Source of the DNA: Burkholderiales bacterium | Lineage (GTDB): Bacteria; Pseudomonadota; Gammaproteobacteria; Burkholderiales; Burkholderiaceae_C | Direction: 5' to 3' | Length of the DNA stretch: 48,433 nucleotides | Assembly: GCA_028872015.1 (NCBI GenBank) | Contig: JAGWLO010000024.1 | Span: forward strand, 1-48,433 | Shown: in pieces, positions 32,797 to 41,205 of the stretch | How the letters are laid out: each line of letters begins with the position of its first letter | Numbering within the stretch: the first letter of the stretch is position 1 | Translations under genes and position numbers: made by a program | The notes under the pieces: model-generated | Database searches by the model: none | What the model was told of the DNA's origin: nothing | What the model saw: the letters and a program-made list of their open reading frames with translations, nothing else

Positions 32797-33918
32797 TCAG
32801 GCCGTCATCAGCGCCGCCAGCCGGTCCGGCGGCAGCCGCACGTTCAGGCTGCGCTCGCCCACCACCGCCTCCACGGCGTGGGCGCGGTCGGTGGTCTGCA
32901 TGCGCTCGGGCGTCGGCAAAGGCATGCCGCGCTCGTTGGTCAGGCGCGCCACCATCGGCGTGGTGATGGTGGGCCCGCGCTGGACCACGATGGCCAGTTC
33001 GCCCGAGGCCAGGCGCACGTAGCAGCCCGGCGGGAAGATGCCGAATTCCTTGACCAGCGCGGCCGTCATCGGGTGGCCCGGGTCCTGCATGAACATCTGG
33101 CGCCCGGCCACGTCGGCGGCCAGCGCGTCGCGCGTGCTGCGCGCCGAGAGCTTGGCGGTGTACACGTCCACCCGGCGCGCCAGCGCGGCCAGCTCGCCGA
33201 CGTCGGTGCAGCCCGCCGGGTAGCCACTGCCGTCCTCCTGCTCGTGGTGGCGCAGCACGGCCTGCAGCCAGTCGCCGTCGACGATGCCGGCCTGCTCGAG
33301 GATGAGCACGCTGCGCTCGGGGTGCGACTGCAGATCGCGGCGCTGCTGCTCGGTGGGGGCCGTGCGCTGGCGCGCGAGCTGGCCCTGCAGCTCGAGCATC
33401 GACAGGTTCATCGTCAGCGCCACCTTGAACAGGCGCTCGCACTGCGAGGCCTCCCAGCCCAGCCGCTGCGCCACCAGCATGGCCGCGATGGCCGTCTGCA
33501 TCGAGCGCTGCGCGCCGTAGGCCGCGTCCTCGTTGTGGCCCTGGCACAGCACCTGAAAGATGGCCAGATCGGGGTCGCGTTCCACCAGCGTCTGCACCGG
33601 CTCGGTGGCCTCGGTCAGTGCCTGGCGGAAGCCGGCGCCGCAGGCATGGCGCAGCGTGCGCGAGACCTGCTGGATGCAGCCCGACCACAGCCGGGGCAGC
33701 TGCTCGCGCGGCGCCTTCATGATCTCGTCGCGTGCCGACTGCAGGTCGGCCAGGTCGATCACGGCGCCGCGCTCGCACAGGGCCTCCAGCTGCGCCTGCG
33801 AGGCCACGATCTGGCCGCGCGCCAGCAGCAGCTGGCGGTTGACGTCGCGCACGTGGAAGGGCAGGGGCGAGCCCAGCTGCACACGGTGCCTGACGGTCGA
33901 GAGTTGGGCGAACGGCAT
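32797..33918 (-). CDS. HD-GYP-like protein with degenerate HD motif
   Basis: 373 residues. The central region aligns with HD-GYP c-di-GMP phosphodiesterases: HHEQEDGSGYPAGCTDVGEL retains the H-H-E and G-Y-P parts, and DVYTAKLSARSTRDALAADV the following helix. Where active enzymes have H-D-x-G-K the protein reads VALTMNLSMLELQG, so the metal-binding HD pair is absent. The N-terminal ~120 residues and a C-terminal ~90-residue beta domain (CYVRLASGELAIVVQRGPTI) flank it. It is more likely a c-di-GMP-binding or scaffold protein than an active phosphodiesterase. Confidence 0.8.
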   Translation of the reverse strand: MPFAQLSTVRHRVQLGSPLPFHVRDVNRQLLLARGQIVASQAQLEALCERGAVIDLADLQSARDEIMKAPREQLPRLWSGCIQQVSRTLRHACGAGFRQALTEATEPVQTLVERDPDLAIFQVLCQGHNEDAAYGAQRSMQTAIAAMLVAQRLGWEASQCERLFKVALTMNLSMLELQGQLARQRTAPTEQQRRDLQSHPERSVLILEQAGIVDGDWLQAVLRHHEQEDGSGYPAGCTDVGELAALARRVDVYTAKLSARSTRDALAADVAGRQMFMQDPGHPMTAALVKEFGIFPPGCYVRLASGELAIVVQRGPTITTPMVARLTNERGMPLPTPERMQTTDRAHAVEAVVGERSLNVRLPPDRLAALMTA

Positions 33919-34025
33919 GGTCGCGGGCCACGGTGCCGTGGCCAGGGTGGGAGCGATGACGGGTTTTCGGCGGCCGGGCCCTGAACTTGACCGCGGGCGG
34001 CGCGGCGGGCGGCGGTGCCTGGGCC

Positions 34026-34031
34026 GACAAT
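34026..34031 (+). promoter_or_regulatory. -10 element GACAAT of the MurA-like gene
   Basis: GACAAT-CGCGGC, as at 20713 and 32250, but the start codon is 31 bases further on (ATG 34063), so here a short leader exists. The leader is C-rich and lacks a Shine-Dalgarno sequence. Confidence 0.45.
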
Positions 34032-34062
34032 CGCGGCTTCCTTCGTCCCCCAGCCCCCAGCC

Positions 34063-35364
34063 ATGGCCAACCTCATCGTCCACGGCGGCACGCCGCTCAC
34101 CGGCCGCATCGTGCCCTCGGCGAACAAGAACGCCGTGCTGCCCATCCTGTGCGCCACCCTGCTCACGCGCGAGCCGGTGCGCCTGACGGGCATCCCCGAG
34201 ATCACCGACGTGCGCAAGATCCTGGAGATCTTCCGCATGCTGGGCAGCGAGGTCACGGTGGACTACGCCAGCGGCCTGCTCGAGCTGCACCACCGCGACA
34301 CCCGCTTCGACCCGGCGCAGCACCACCTGCCCGAGGAGATGCGCTCGTCGGTGATGCTGGTGCCGCCGCTGCTGGCGCGCTTCGGCGTGGCGCGGATCGA
34401 GAACGATGTCCAGGGCTGCACGCTGGGCGTGCGCGAGATCGACCCGCACGTCGAGGTGATGGAGCGCTTCGGCTGCCAGGTCGAGCGCCGGCGCGAGGCG
34501 CTGCTGATCCGCGCCGACGGCGGCCTGAAGGCCAACCACCACTGGCTGGACTACGCCAGCGTCACCACGACCGAGAACTTCGTGCTCTGCGCGGCCCTGG
34601 CCCACGGCACCAGCACCCTGATGAATGCCGCCAGCGAGCCGCATGTGCAGGAGTTCTGCGCCTTCATGACGCTGCTGGGGGCGCAGATCGAGGGCATCGG
34701 CACCAGCCGCCTGACGGTGCACGGCGTGCAGCGCCTGGGCGGCGGCAGCTTCACCTTCGCCGAGGACTTCCACGAGGCCGTCACCTTCATGGCGCTGGGC
34801 GCCATCACCGGCGGCTGCATCACGGTCAAGAACTCGGCACCCGAGCAGTTCCCGCTCATCGACCGCACCTTCGCCAAGTTCGGCGTGCAGGTGGTGCACG
34901 AGGGCGGCTGGTCGCACACGGTGCTGGACGGCCCGCTGCGCGTGCGCGAGCCCTTCACGCGCAACATCCTGCAGAAGGTCGAGGCCGCGCCCTGGCCCTA
35001 CCTGCCGGTGGACCTGCTGCCGATCTTCGTCGCCCTGGGCGTGAAGGCCGAGGGCAGCGTGATGTTCTGGAACAAGGTCTACGAGGGCGCGATGGGCTGG
35101 ACCAGCGAGCTGAGCAAGTTCGGCGGCCACGCCTTCATGGCCGACCCGCACCGCATCATCACCTTCGGCGGCAAGCCGCTGGCGGCGGCCGAGGTCGAGA
35201 GCCCCTACATCATCCGCGTGGCCATCGCGCTGCTGATGCTGGCGGCCAGCATCCCGGGCCGCAGCGTCATCCGCAACGCCACGCCGGTGCGCCGGGCGCA
35301 CCCGCGCTTCGCCGAGAACATCCGCGCGCTCGGGGCCCAGATCGAGTGGGTCGAGGGCGACTGA
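34063..35364 (+). CDS. MurA-family UDP-N-acetylglucosamine 1-carboxyvinyltransferase, divergent paralog
   Basis: 433 residues, EPSP-synthase fold. Conserved: the substrate Lys in PSANKNAVLPILCATLL, the catalytic Cys in NDVQGCTLGVREIDPH, and the Asp in YLPVDLLPIFVALG. The C-terminal half is unlike housekeeping MurA: VEAAPWPYLPVDL, VMFWNKVYEGAMGWTSELSK and, where the D-L-R-A-x-A loop should be, AAEVESPYIIRVAIALLMLA. In Burkholderiales the housekeeping murA normally lies near the histidine operon, so this looks like a second family member with altered substrate or regulation. ATG 34063. Confidence 0.8.
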   Translation: MANLIVHGGTPLTGRIVPSANKNAVLPILCATLLTREPVRLTGIPEITDVRKILEIFRMLGSEVTVDYASGLLELHHRDTRFDPAQHHLPEEMRSSVMLVPPLLARFGVARIENDVQGCTLGVREIDPHVEVMERFGCQVERRREALLIRADGGLKANHHWLDYASVTTTENFVLCAALAHGTSTLMNAASEPHVQEFCAFMTLLGAQIEGIGTSRLTVHGVQRLGGGSFTFAEDFHEAVTFMALGAITGGCITVKNSAPEQFPLIDRTFAKFGVQVVHEGGWSHTVLDGPLRVREPFTRNILQKVEAAPWPYLPVDLLPIFVALGVKAEGSVMFWNKVYEGAMGWTSELSKFGGHAFMADPHRIITFGGKPLAAAEVESPYIIRVAIALLMLAASIPGRSVIRNATPVRRAHPRFAENIRALGAQIEWVEGD

Positions 35365-35374
35365 CAGTGCGCCC

Positions 35375-35869
35375 ATGGCCCGCAAGGACAAGCATGTCAG
35401 CGAGACGCCGGCCACGCAGGCGCTGAAGCGCGCCGGCATCGCGTTCACCGAGCATCCCTACGACTACGTGGACCGCGGCGGCACGGCCGAGTCGTCGCGC
35501 CAGCTCGGGGTGCCCGAGCATGCGGTCGTCAAGACGCTCGTCATGCAGGACGAGCGGGGCCAGCCGCTGGTCGTGCTGATGCACGGCGACCGCCAGGTCA
35601 GCACCAAGGCGCTGGCGCGCGAGATCGGGGTCAAGGCGGTAGAGCCCTGCGCCCCCGACGTCGCGCAGCGCCACAGCGGCTACCTCGTCGGCGGCACCTC
35701 GCCGTTCGGGCTGCGCAAGCCGATGCCGGTGTTCGTCGAGGCCGGCTTGCTCGAGCTGCCGCGGATCCTGGTCAACGGCGGCCGGCGCGGCTTCCTGGTC
35801 GGCATCGCGCCGGTGGTGCTGGTGGATCGGCTGCAGGCGCGCGCGGTGCACTGCGCGTTGCCGGGGTGA
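35375..35869 (+). CDS. ybaK: YbaK/EbsC-type aminoacyl-tRNA deacylase
   Basis: 164 residues: TQALKRAGIAFTEHPYDYVD, the catalytic Lys region AVVKTLVMQDERGQPLVVLM, VSTKALAREIGVK, and the substrate-loop GYLVGGTSPFGLRKPMPVFV. Members hydrolyse Cys-tRNA(Pro) or related mischarged tRNAs. It lies 10 bases after the MurA-like stop, so it is probably in one operon with it. Confidence 0.92.
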   Translation: MARKDKHVSETPATQALKRAGIAFTEHPYDYVDRGGTAESSRQLGVPEHAVVKTLVMQDERGQPLVVLMHGDRQVSTKALAREIGVKAVEPCAPDVAQRHSGYLVGGTSPFGLRKPMPVFVEAGLLELPRILVNGGRRGFLVGIAPVVLVDRLQARAVHCALPG

Positions 35870-35901
35870 GGCCGGCGCCGGGCCGCCGCCGGGGCAGACC
35901 G

Positions 35902-35907
35902 TAAAAT
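35902..35907 (+). promoter_or_regulatory. -10 element TAAAAT, leaderless plsY promoter
   Basis: GTAAAATCGGCTCC-ATG: the hexamer ends 7 bases before ATG 35915 and no Shine-Dalgarno sequence is present, so transcription should begin at or within a base or two of the start codon. Confidence 0.6.
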
Positions 35908-35914
35908 CGGCTCC

Positions 35915-36580
35915 ATGATTGCCGTCCCCGCCGCCGTGCCGATCGCCGTTGCGCTGATCGCCTCCTACCTGGTGGGGTCGTTGTCGTTCGCGGTGCTGGT
36001 GAGCCGCGCGATGGGCCTGGCCGATCCCCGCAGCTACGGCTCCAAGAACCCGGGCGCCACCAACGTGCTGCGCTCGGGCAGCCGTGCCGCGGCCGTGCTG
36101 ACGCTGGCGCTGGACGCGCTGAAGGGCTACGTGCCGGTGCTGGTGGTGCTGATGGTGGGCCCGCGCTGGGGCCTGGGCGAGACGACGGCGGCCTTTGCCG
36201 GCCTGGCCGCCTTCCTGGGCCATCTGTGGCCGCTGTTCTTCCGCTTCCGCGGCGGCAAGGGCGTGGCCACCGCGGCCGGCGCGCTGATGGCCATCAACCC
36301 GGGACTGGGTTTGTGCACGCTGGCGAGCTGGGTGCTGATGGCCGCGTTCTTCCGATATTCGTCGCTGGCCTCGCTGGTGGCGGCGCTGTTCGCGCCCTTC
36401 TACCAGGCCTTGATCTGGGGGCCGGCGCCCAGCCTGCTGGCCATCATCGCGATGAGCCTGCTGCTGATCTGGCGCCACGAGGGCAACATCCGCAAGCTGC
36501 TGGCCGGCACCGAGAGCCGGCTCGGGCAGTCGGGCGGGCCGGCGGCGCGCGCCGCGCCAGCCAAACGAGGGCATTCCTGA
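35915..36580 (+). CDS. plsY: glycerol-3-phosphate acyltransferase PlsY
   Basis: 221 residues, five to six transmembrane helices. The three active-site motifs are intact: GSKNPGATNVLRSGSR, FLGHLWPLFFRFRGGKGVAT (with the invariant His and GGKG) and LIWRHEGNIRKLLAGTESRL. Transfers acyl from acyl-phosphate to glycerol-3-phosphate, the first step of phospholipid synthesis. The A of its stop codon is the A of the next ATG. Confidence 0.97.
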   Translation: MIAVPAAVPIAVALIASYLVGSLSFAVLVSRAMGLADPRSYGSKNPGATNVLRSGSRAAAVLTLALDALKGYVPVLVVLMVGPRWGLGETTAAFAGLAAFLGHLWPLFFRFRGGKGVATAAGALMAINPGLGLCTLASWVLMAAFFRYSSLASLVAALFAPFYQALIWGPAPSLLAIIAMSLLLIWRHEGNIRKLLAGTESRLGQSGGPAARAAPAKRGHS

Positions 36581-36924
36581 TGGTTCAACGGTTCGACGTC
36601 GGCCCGCGCTTGTCGGAGATGGCCGTGCACAACGGCGTGTGCTACCTGGCGGGCCAGGTGGCGGCCGACGGCACGCAGGACATCACCGGCCAGACGCGCC
36701 AGGTGCTGGCCGCCATCGACGCGCTGCTGGCGCGTGCCGGCACCGACAAGGGCAAGCTGCTGATGTGCCAGATCTACGTCAAGGACCTGGCTGATTTCGC
36801 GGCCCTGAACGCGGTCTGGGAGGCCTGGCTGCCCGCCGGCGCGGCCCCGCCGCGCGCCACCGTGCAGGCCCACCTGGCCCGGCCCGAGTGGCGGGTCGAG
36901 ATGGTGGTCACGGCGGCACTGTGA
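36580..36924 (+). CDS. RidA/YjgF-family protein
   Basis: 114 residues. LSEMAVHNGVCYLAGQVAAD (N-terminal strand and G-Q-V), QVLAAIDALLARAGTDKGKL, then CQIYVKDLADFAALNAVWEA, and PRATVQAHLARPEWRVEMVV. The R-x-x-V-x-A-x-L-A segment contains the Arg that binds the carboxylate of enamine substrates. These proteins hydrolyse reactive enamines/imines. It overlaps plsY by one base and the next gene by 4 bases. Confidence 0.92.
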   Translation: MVQRFDVGPRLSEMAVHNGVCYLAGQVAADGTQDITGQTRQVLAAIDALLARAGTDKGKLLMCQIYVKDLADFAALNAVWEAWLPAGAAPPRATVQAHLARPEWRVEMVVTAAL

Positions 36925-37295
36925 GCGCGGGCGGGGCGACGTTGCGCCGGGTCTGGGCCGCGGGCGTGCTGGGCGTCCTGGCACTGGGTGTCGCCGGTGC
37001 CTGGCGCGCCCCCCGGGTCCACCCTGGGGCCGGCGGCGAGCCGGTGGCCCAAGCGCAGCCGGGTGCCATCCGCATGCTCAGCTCCGAGACCTGCGTGGTC
37101 TGCGCCATCGCGCGCGGCTGGTTCGAGGCGCACCACATGCCCTACAGCGAGTGCCTGATCGAACGCGACACGGCCTGCCGGCGCGAATTCGAGGCCGGGG
37201 GCTGGACCGGCACGCCCGTGATCCTGGTGCGCGGCAAGCCGCTGCTGGGGTTCAGCCCGCCGCTGGTGCAGGCGGCGCTGGCCGGGACCGGCTGA
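36921..37295 (+). CDS. membrane-anchored thioredoxin/glutaredoxin-fold protein
   Basis: 124 residues from GTG 36921 (overlap GTGA with the RidA stop). One N-terminal transmembrane segment or signal (RRVWAAGVLGVLALGVAGAW) and a compact thioredoxin-like domain: IRMLSSETCVVCAIARGWFE with CxxC, SECLIERDTACRREFE, and the cis-proline strand GTPVILVRGKPLLGFSP. Periplasm-facing dithiol oxidoreductase or glutaredoxin-like function is probable; the partner is unknown. Confidence 0.8.
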   Translation: MSAGGATLRRVWAAGVLGVLALGVAGAWRAPRVHPGAGGEPVAQAQPGAIRMLSSETCVVCAIARGWFEAHHMPYSECLIERDTACRREFEAGGWTGTPVILVRGKPLLGFSPPLVQAALAGTG

Positions 37296-37329
37296 GCCGG
37301 TTGGCCGCGCCGGCGCCGAGTCCATGAAA

Positions 37330-37351
37330 AACGGCCCCCTGCGGGGCCGTT
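37330..37351 (-). terminator. Rho-independent terminator of the HiPIP gene
   Basis: AACGGCCCC (37330-37338) and GGGGCCGTT (37343-37351) form a 9-bp stem with a CTGC loop. On the minus strand it is followed by a run of T (TTTTTC), the normal U-tract, so it ends the HiPIP transcript. It also lies 35 bases after the plus-strand thioredoxin-like gene and may act on both. Confidence 0.85.
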
Positions 37352-37405
37352 CGGGTGGCGTTCGCTGAGCCGGCCGCCGCGTGGCCGGTCAGGTTCGCCG
37401 GGTGC

Positions 37406-37720
37406 TCAGGCCTTCTTGGCCCAGGCGCTGCACCAGCCGGTGTTGTGCACCAGCTTGCCGGCGAACAGCGGGCAGGGGCCCGACGCGTCGGTGGGCTTGC
37501 CGCCGAACAGCGCGCAGTTGCCGCAATGCTGGTCCTTGCTGTGCTTGGGGTACTTCTTGGCGTCGGCGTGGGTGGTGTCGGTGACGTAGCCCAGCGCGAT
37601 GGCCTGCGGGTCCTTCTCGTTGACCATGGCAGGCTGCGCGCGCGCCTGGCTGGCGGCGGCCAGCGCGGTGCCGGCGGCGGCGACGTGGAACAGGAAGGTG
37701 CGGCGGTTGCTCGTGCTCAT
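37406..37720 (-). CDS. high-potential iron-sulfur protein (HiPIP)
   Basis: 104 residues. Twin-arginine signal NRRTFLFHVAAAGTALAAAS, cleavage near ASQARAQ, and a mature domain with the HiPIP cluster ligands HCGNCALFGG, GPCPLFAGK and NTGWCSAWAKK (four Cys). Tat export after cofactor insertion is typical. HiPIPs shuttle electrons in the periplasm, for example to photosynthetic reaction centres or oxidases in purple and related betaproteobacteria. ATG 37720. Confidence 0.97.
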   Translation of the reverse strand: MSTSNRRTFLFHVAAAGTALAAASQARAQPAMVNEKDPQAIALGYVTDTTHADAKKYPKHSKDQHCGNCALFGGKPTDASGPCPLFAGKLVHNTGWCSAWAKKA

Positions 37721-37787
37721 GCGGTGTCCTCGGGGGTTGGGTTGACAGGGGATTCGGGTTCGTCGGGGCGCTGCGCTCGCGCGGTGC

Positions 37788-38045
37788 TCAGGCCGCCGGG
37801 ATCGTGACGCCCAGGCAGGTGTTGCAGCGGCCGAGGCCGCGCAGCCGCGGATCGGGCTTGCCGTCGCCGGTCTTGAAGTTGGCGTGGCAGCGGATGCACA
37901 CGTACATCTTCGAGCTCGACATCATCGGCCGCACGCCGGGTTCGGCGTTGGGTCGGGCGGCGGTGTACTCGGCCTGGGTCTGGCGGAGCTTGGGACCGTT
38001 GGGGGTGGCGGCCTCGGTGGCGGGCGGCGTGCGGCGAGTGTTCAT
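37788..38045 (-). CDS. small CXXC protein of unknown function
   Basis: 85 residues. No signal peptide. The first 45 residues are polar and probably disordered. The end has MYVCIRCHANFKTGDGKPD then GRCNTCLGVTIP: two CxxC pairs, 23 residues apart. The first, CIRCH, fits a heme c attachment motif, but without an export signal a zinc-ribbon or rubredoxin-like metal site is more likely. Start ATG 38045; a GACAAT hexamer lies about 45 bases upstream on the minus strand. It is 67 bases ahead of the HiPIP gene and may share its transcript. Confidence 0.6.
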   Translation of the reverse strand: MNTRRTPPATEAATPNGPKLRQTQAEYTAARPNAEPGVRPMMSSSKMYVCIRCHANFKTGDGKPDPRLRGLGRCNTCLGVTIPAA

Positions 38046-38141
38046 GGCTGGGATGTTCGGGGGTGGCGGCCCCATCGTCGCGAAGCCCGTATTGTCCCCG
38101 AAATGTTCGCCGCCGCGCAGCCCCGGGGCATCGGCCGCGGG

Positions 38142-40367
38142 TCAGGGCCGGACGTCGAAGCCGTCCACCCGCACCTCGCAGACGATGCCGCGCGGCCGGT
38201 TCTCGCGCCACGTCACCTCGCCGCCCAGCAGCTTGACGCGCTTGCGCACGCCGCCCAGGCCCAGGCCATGGGCCCAGGCTTCGGGCGCGCGACCGTCGCC
38301 GTCGTCGGCCACGCGCAGCGCCAGATGCCGCCCCTCCAGGCTGAACTGCACGTCGACCTGGCCGGCATGGCCGTGGTAAAGCGCGTTGCTCACCAGTTCG
38401 CGCAGCACGCGCGTGAGCGCCGACCACTGCACCACCGTCAGCCGCAGGTCGCGGTCGTGGCTGAACGACCAGCCCAGCGTGGCACTGGCCGCCCCCAGGC
38501 GCTGCGTGAGGTCGGCCTTCCACTCGGCCCCGGTGTGCGACAGCCGGTGGTCGCTGGCCGACAGCCCGCGCGTGAGCGTCTTCAGGTCCTGCAGGGTGTG
38601 GCGGATGTACTCCTCGAGTTCGGGCGTGGGCGCCTGGTACATCAGCGTCAGCAGCCGCGCGCCGATGTCGTCGTGCAGGTCCTGCGCGATGCGCTGGCGC
38701 TCCTCGGTGCGACCGCGCTCCACCGCCTGGTCGTGCGCGCTGGCGCGGCGCAGCTGATCCACCACCTGCGCGGCCAGCCGGGCGTCTTCGGGCGTGAACA
38801 GCCGCCGGCCGCGCTGCGCGAAGCGCAGCTGCAGCGCGGTCGCGGCCTGCGCCTCGTCGCCGGCGCGCAGCGGCACCACCAGCCCGGCGCCGCCGCCGAT
38901 GACGCGCGCGCGCCGCGGCACCCGGTCCACCGGCTGCAGCGTCAGCGGCTCGAACAGGTCGCGCAGCAGCTGGCCCAGCAGTTGCGGGTAGCGCTCGGGC
39001 CGCGCCTGCACCTGGCGCGCGGCGCGGTAGACCTGGTCGAAGGTGCGTTCGGTGCTGATGCGCTGGCGGCCCAGCAGGCGGCCGATCAGCCACTGGCGCG
39101 CGCCGGCGTACAGCCCCAGCGAGACGAACACCGCGAAGGCCAGCGACGCGAACGGGCCCAGCGACAGCAGCGCCGCGAACAGCAGGTCGAGCACCGTGGC
39201 CACCGTGCTCACGGCCGCCAACAGGCCGAACTCGCGCAGCAGCTGGCCGCTGCGGGCCAGGAACGGCGTCAGCAGCAGCAGCACGGCCACCAGCAGGCGC
39301 CAGGCGGCGGCGGCCAGCCAGCTCACGCTGGCGGCCAACGCCGTGTGCGCACTCACCAGCACGGCCACCGCGGTGAGGGCCAGCCCGGCCACGCCGACCG
39401 CCGTGAAGCGCCGCATCACCAGCGCGTAGGGGTGGGGCTCGATGCGGTACGAATGATCGATCACGGCCCCGGCCGCCACGCCCAGCGCCAGGCAGGCGCC
39501 GCGGCCCCACCACCACAGCTGTCCCAGCAACCCGGCCTCGGCCAGCCCCGCCAGGCCGGCCCACAGCGGCAGCACGGCCCAGGTGGCGAGCGCGATCGCG
39601 CGCGCCTGCGGCAGGCGGCGCGGGTGGAGCGCGAAGGCGTGCACCAGTGCCGCGCCGGTGGTCAGGTCGAGCCCGATGCGCCAGGCCAGGTGGCCGGCAC
39701 CGGGCAGCGCCAGGTGGCCCAGCGCGCCGGCCCCTTCCGACGCCATCAGCAGCAGGCTCGCCGCCTGGCACAGCGCCATCCCCGCGAACAGCACCGTGCC
39801 GGGCCGCGGCCGGGCCAGCAGCAGCACCGATGCCACCAGGTACAGCAGCAGCGCCGCCGCGGCCAGCGGCCAGAACAGCAGCCCCAGCCCGCCGTAGCCC
39901 AGCGCCGTGACGGGCGCCGACAGCCGCGTGCCGTCGTCGAAGCGCAGCTCGAGCTCGCCGCCCACGCCGGCCTGCGCCAGGGCCCGTGCCAGGCCGCGTT
40001 GCTCGCTCAGCTGGCGCGCGCGTCGGCTGTCGTCCACCTGCCATTGCGGCAGCCGGTGCAGCAGCAGCGCGCTGGCCGGCCCCTCGGGCCCGCCGCTGGC
40101 GGCCAGGGCCACCAGCGCGCGGCCCTGCATCGACTGCAGGGCCGGGTCGGGGCTGCCGGCCAGGCGCAACTCGCCAGCGGGCCCCACGCGCCAGCGCGCC
40201 GGCAGGTCGGGCGCGGCGGCCAGCCCGTGGGCCAGCAGGAAGATGCCCAGGCAGCCCAGCAGCGCCAGCAGCACCAGCGCCCGGCGGCGCCAGCCCAGGG
40301 CGCGCAGGGCGCCTTCGCCGCCGAGGCTGCTCTCGAAGGCGCTCGCCTCGAAGGCCGACTCGGCCAC
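38142..40367 (-). CDS. membrane sensor histidine kinase, HisKA_3 (NarX/DegS-like)
   Basis: 741 residues. N-terminal transmembrane helix, a ~120-residue periplasmic domain (residues about 45-165), then seven or more hydrophobic segments (about 165-400), a GAF-like linker, the phospho-acceptor helix TEERQRIAQDLHDDIGARLL and a Bergerat ATPase (ELVSNALYHGHA, VADDGDGR, HGLGLGGVRKRVKLLGGEVT). The start is GTG 40367, 27 bases after the stop of its cognate regulator. The large multi-pass sensor suggests a membrane or lipophilic signal; none can be named. Confidence 0.88.
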   Translation of the reverse strand: MAESAFEASAFESSLGGEGALRALGWRRRALVLLALLGCLGIFLLAHGLAAAPDLPARWRVGPAGELRLAGSPDPALQSMQGRALVALAASGGPEGPASALLLHRLPQWQVDDSRRARQLSEQRGLARALAQAGVGGELELRFDDGTRLSAPVTALGYGGLGLLFWPLAAAALLLYLVASVLLLARPRPGTVLFAGMALCQAASLLLMASEGAGALGHLALPGAGHLAWRIGLDLTTGAALVHAFALHPRRLPQARAIALATWAVLPLWAGLAGLAEAGLLGQLWWWGRGACLALGVAAGAVIDHSYRIEPHPYALVMRRFTAVGVAGLALTAVAVLVSAHTALAASVSWLAAAAWRLLVAVLLLLTPFLARSGQLLREFGLLAAVSTVATVLDLLFAALLSLGPFASLAFAVFVSLGLYAGARQWLIGRLLGRQRISTERTFDQVYRAARQVQARPERYPQLLGQLLRDLFEPLTLQPVDRVPRRARVIGGGAGLVVPLRAGDEAQAATALQLRFAQRGRRLFTPEDARLAAQVVDQLRRASAHDQAVERGRTEERQRIAQDLHDDIGARLLTLMYQAPTPELEEYIRHTLQDLKTLTRGLSASDHRLSHTGAEWKADLTQRLGAASATLGWSFSHDRDLRLTVVQWSALTRVLRELVSNALYHGHAGQVDVQFSLEGRHLALRVADDGDGRAPEAWAHGLGLGGVRKRVKLLGGEVTWRENRPRGIVCEVRVDGFDVRP

Positions 40368-40394
40368 GCGGGCGGCCTCAGCGGCGCGGCGCGT

Positions 40395-41132
40395 TCACAC
40401 CAGCCCCTGCTTGCTGGCCAGCACCGCCGCCTCGGCCCGGCTCGAGACGTTGAGCTTCTTGTAGATGGACTTGATGTGGTCGTTGACGGTGAACCACTTG
40501 ATGCCCATCAGGCTGGCGATCTCCTTGATCGTGAAGCCCTTGCTCAGGTAGGTGAGCACCTCGCTCTCGCGCGGGGTCAGGCGCTCGTGGTCGAGCGGCT
40601 TCTCGATCGGCACCGGCTTGCTGGTGGTGAAGCCGGTGGCCGTCATGAAGCCCGAGTCGGGCGCCTGCGAGTCGCTGCCCGCGCCCTGCCGGAAATGCGT
40701 CAGCAGGCGGCGCGCGATGGCGGGCGACAGCGGCGGCTGGCCGCGCACGATCTTCTGCAGCTCCTCGACCAGCACCTCGAAGCGGTCTTCCTTCAGCAGG
40801 TAGCCGTCGGCGCCGCACTGCAGGGCCGGAAACAGGTGGTCGTCGTCGGAGTACAGCGTGGTGACGATCTTGGTCGCCGGGTAGTGCGCCAGCTCGGCCA
40901 GCAGCTCCATGCCGTTGCCGTCGGGCAGTTCGAGGTCGACCAGCACCAGCTTGAAGGGGTCGACGCCGTGCAGGCCCTGCGAGCCGCCGGTGAGCAGGAT
41001 CTGGCGCCGCGCGGACTCGAGATCACCGGCTTCGGTGATCTGGATCGCATCGCTGAAGCTCTCGCGCACCACGCGGCACAGGAAGCTGCGCGCCACCGGG
41101 TTGTCTTCGAGAATCAGGACCTTGACCGCCAT
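40395..41132 (-). CDS. NarL/LuxR-family response regulator
   Basis: 245 residues. Receiver: LILEDNPVARSFLCRVVRES, Asp in KLVLVDLELPDGNGMEL, Lys in GADGYLLKEDRFEVLVEELQ. A 45-residue linker leads to the LuxR-type helix-turn-helix RLTPRESEVLTYLSKGFTIK, MGIKWFTVNDHIKSIYKKLN. Cognate of the adjacent kinase. A REC-LuxR protein paired with a HisKA_3 kinase is the standard arrangement. Confidence 0.92.
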   Translation of the reverse strand: MAVKVLILEDNPVARSFLCRVVRESFSDAIQITEAGDLESARRQILLTGGSQGLHGVDPFKLVLVDLELPDGNGMELLAELAHYPATKIVTTLYSDDDHLFPALQCGADGYLLKEDRFEVLVEELQKIVRGQPPLSPAIARRLLTHFRQGAGSDSQAPDSGFMTATGFTTSKPVPIEKPLDHERLTPRESEVLTYLSKGFTIKEIASLMGIKWFTVNDHIKSIYKKLNVSSRAEAAVLASKQGLV

Positions 41133-41205
41133 GGGCGAGCCTCCCTCACTCAGGCTTGCATGCTAGCGCGGAACCTGCGCCGCCCCGGGGCGGCGCAGAA
41201 AGCGG

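Noticed and set aside
37788..38045. Small protein as a c-type cytochrome because of CIRCH
   Set aside because: There is no signal peptide or membrane segment for export, and the second CxxC pair fits a metal ribbon better.
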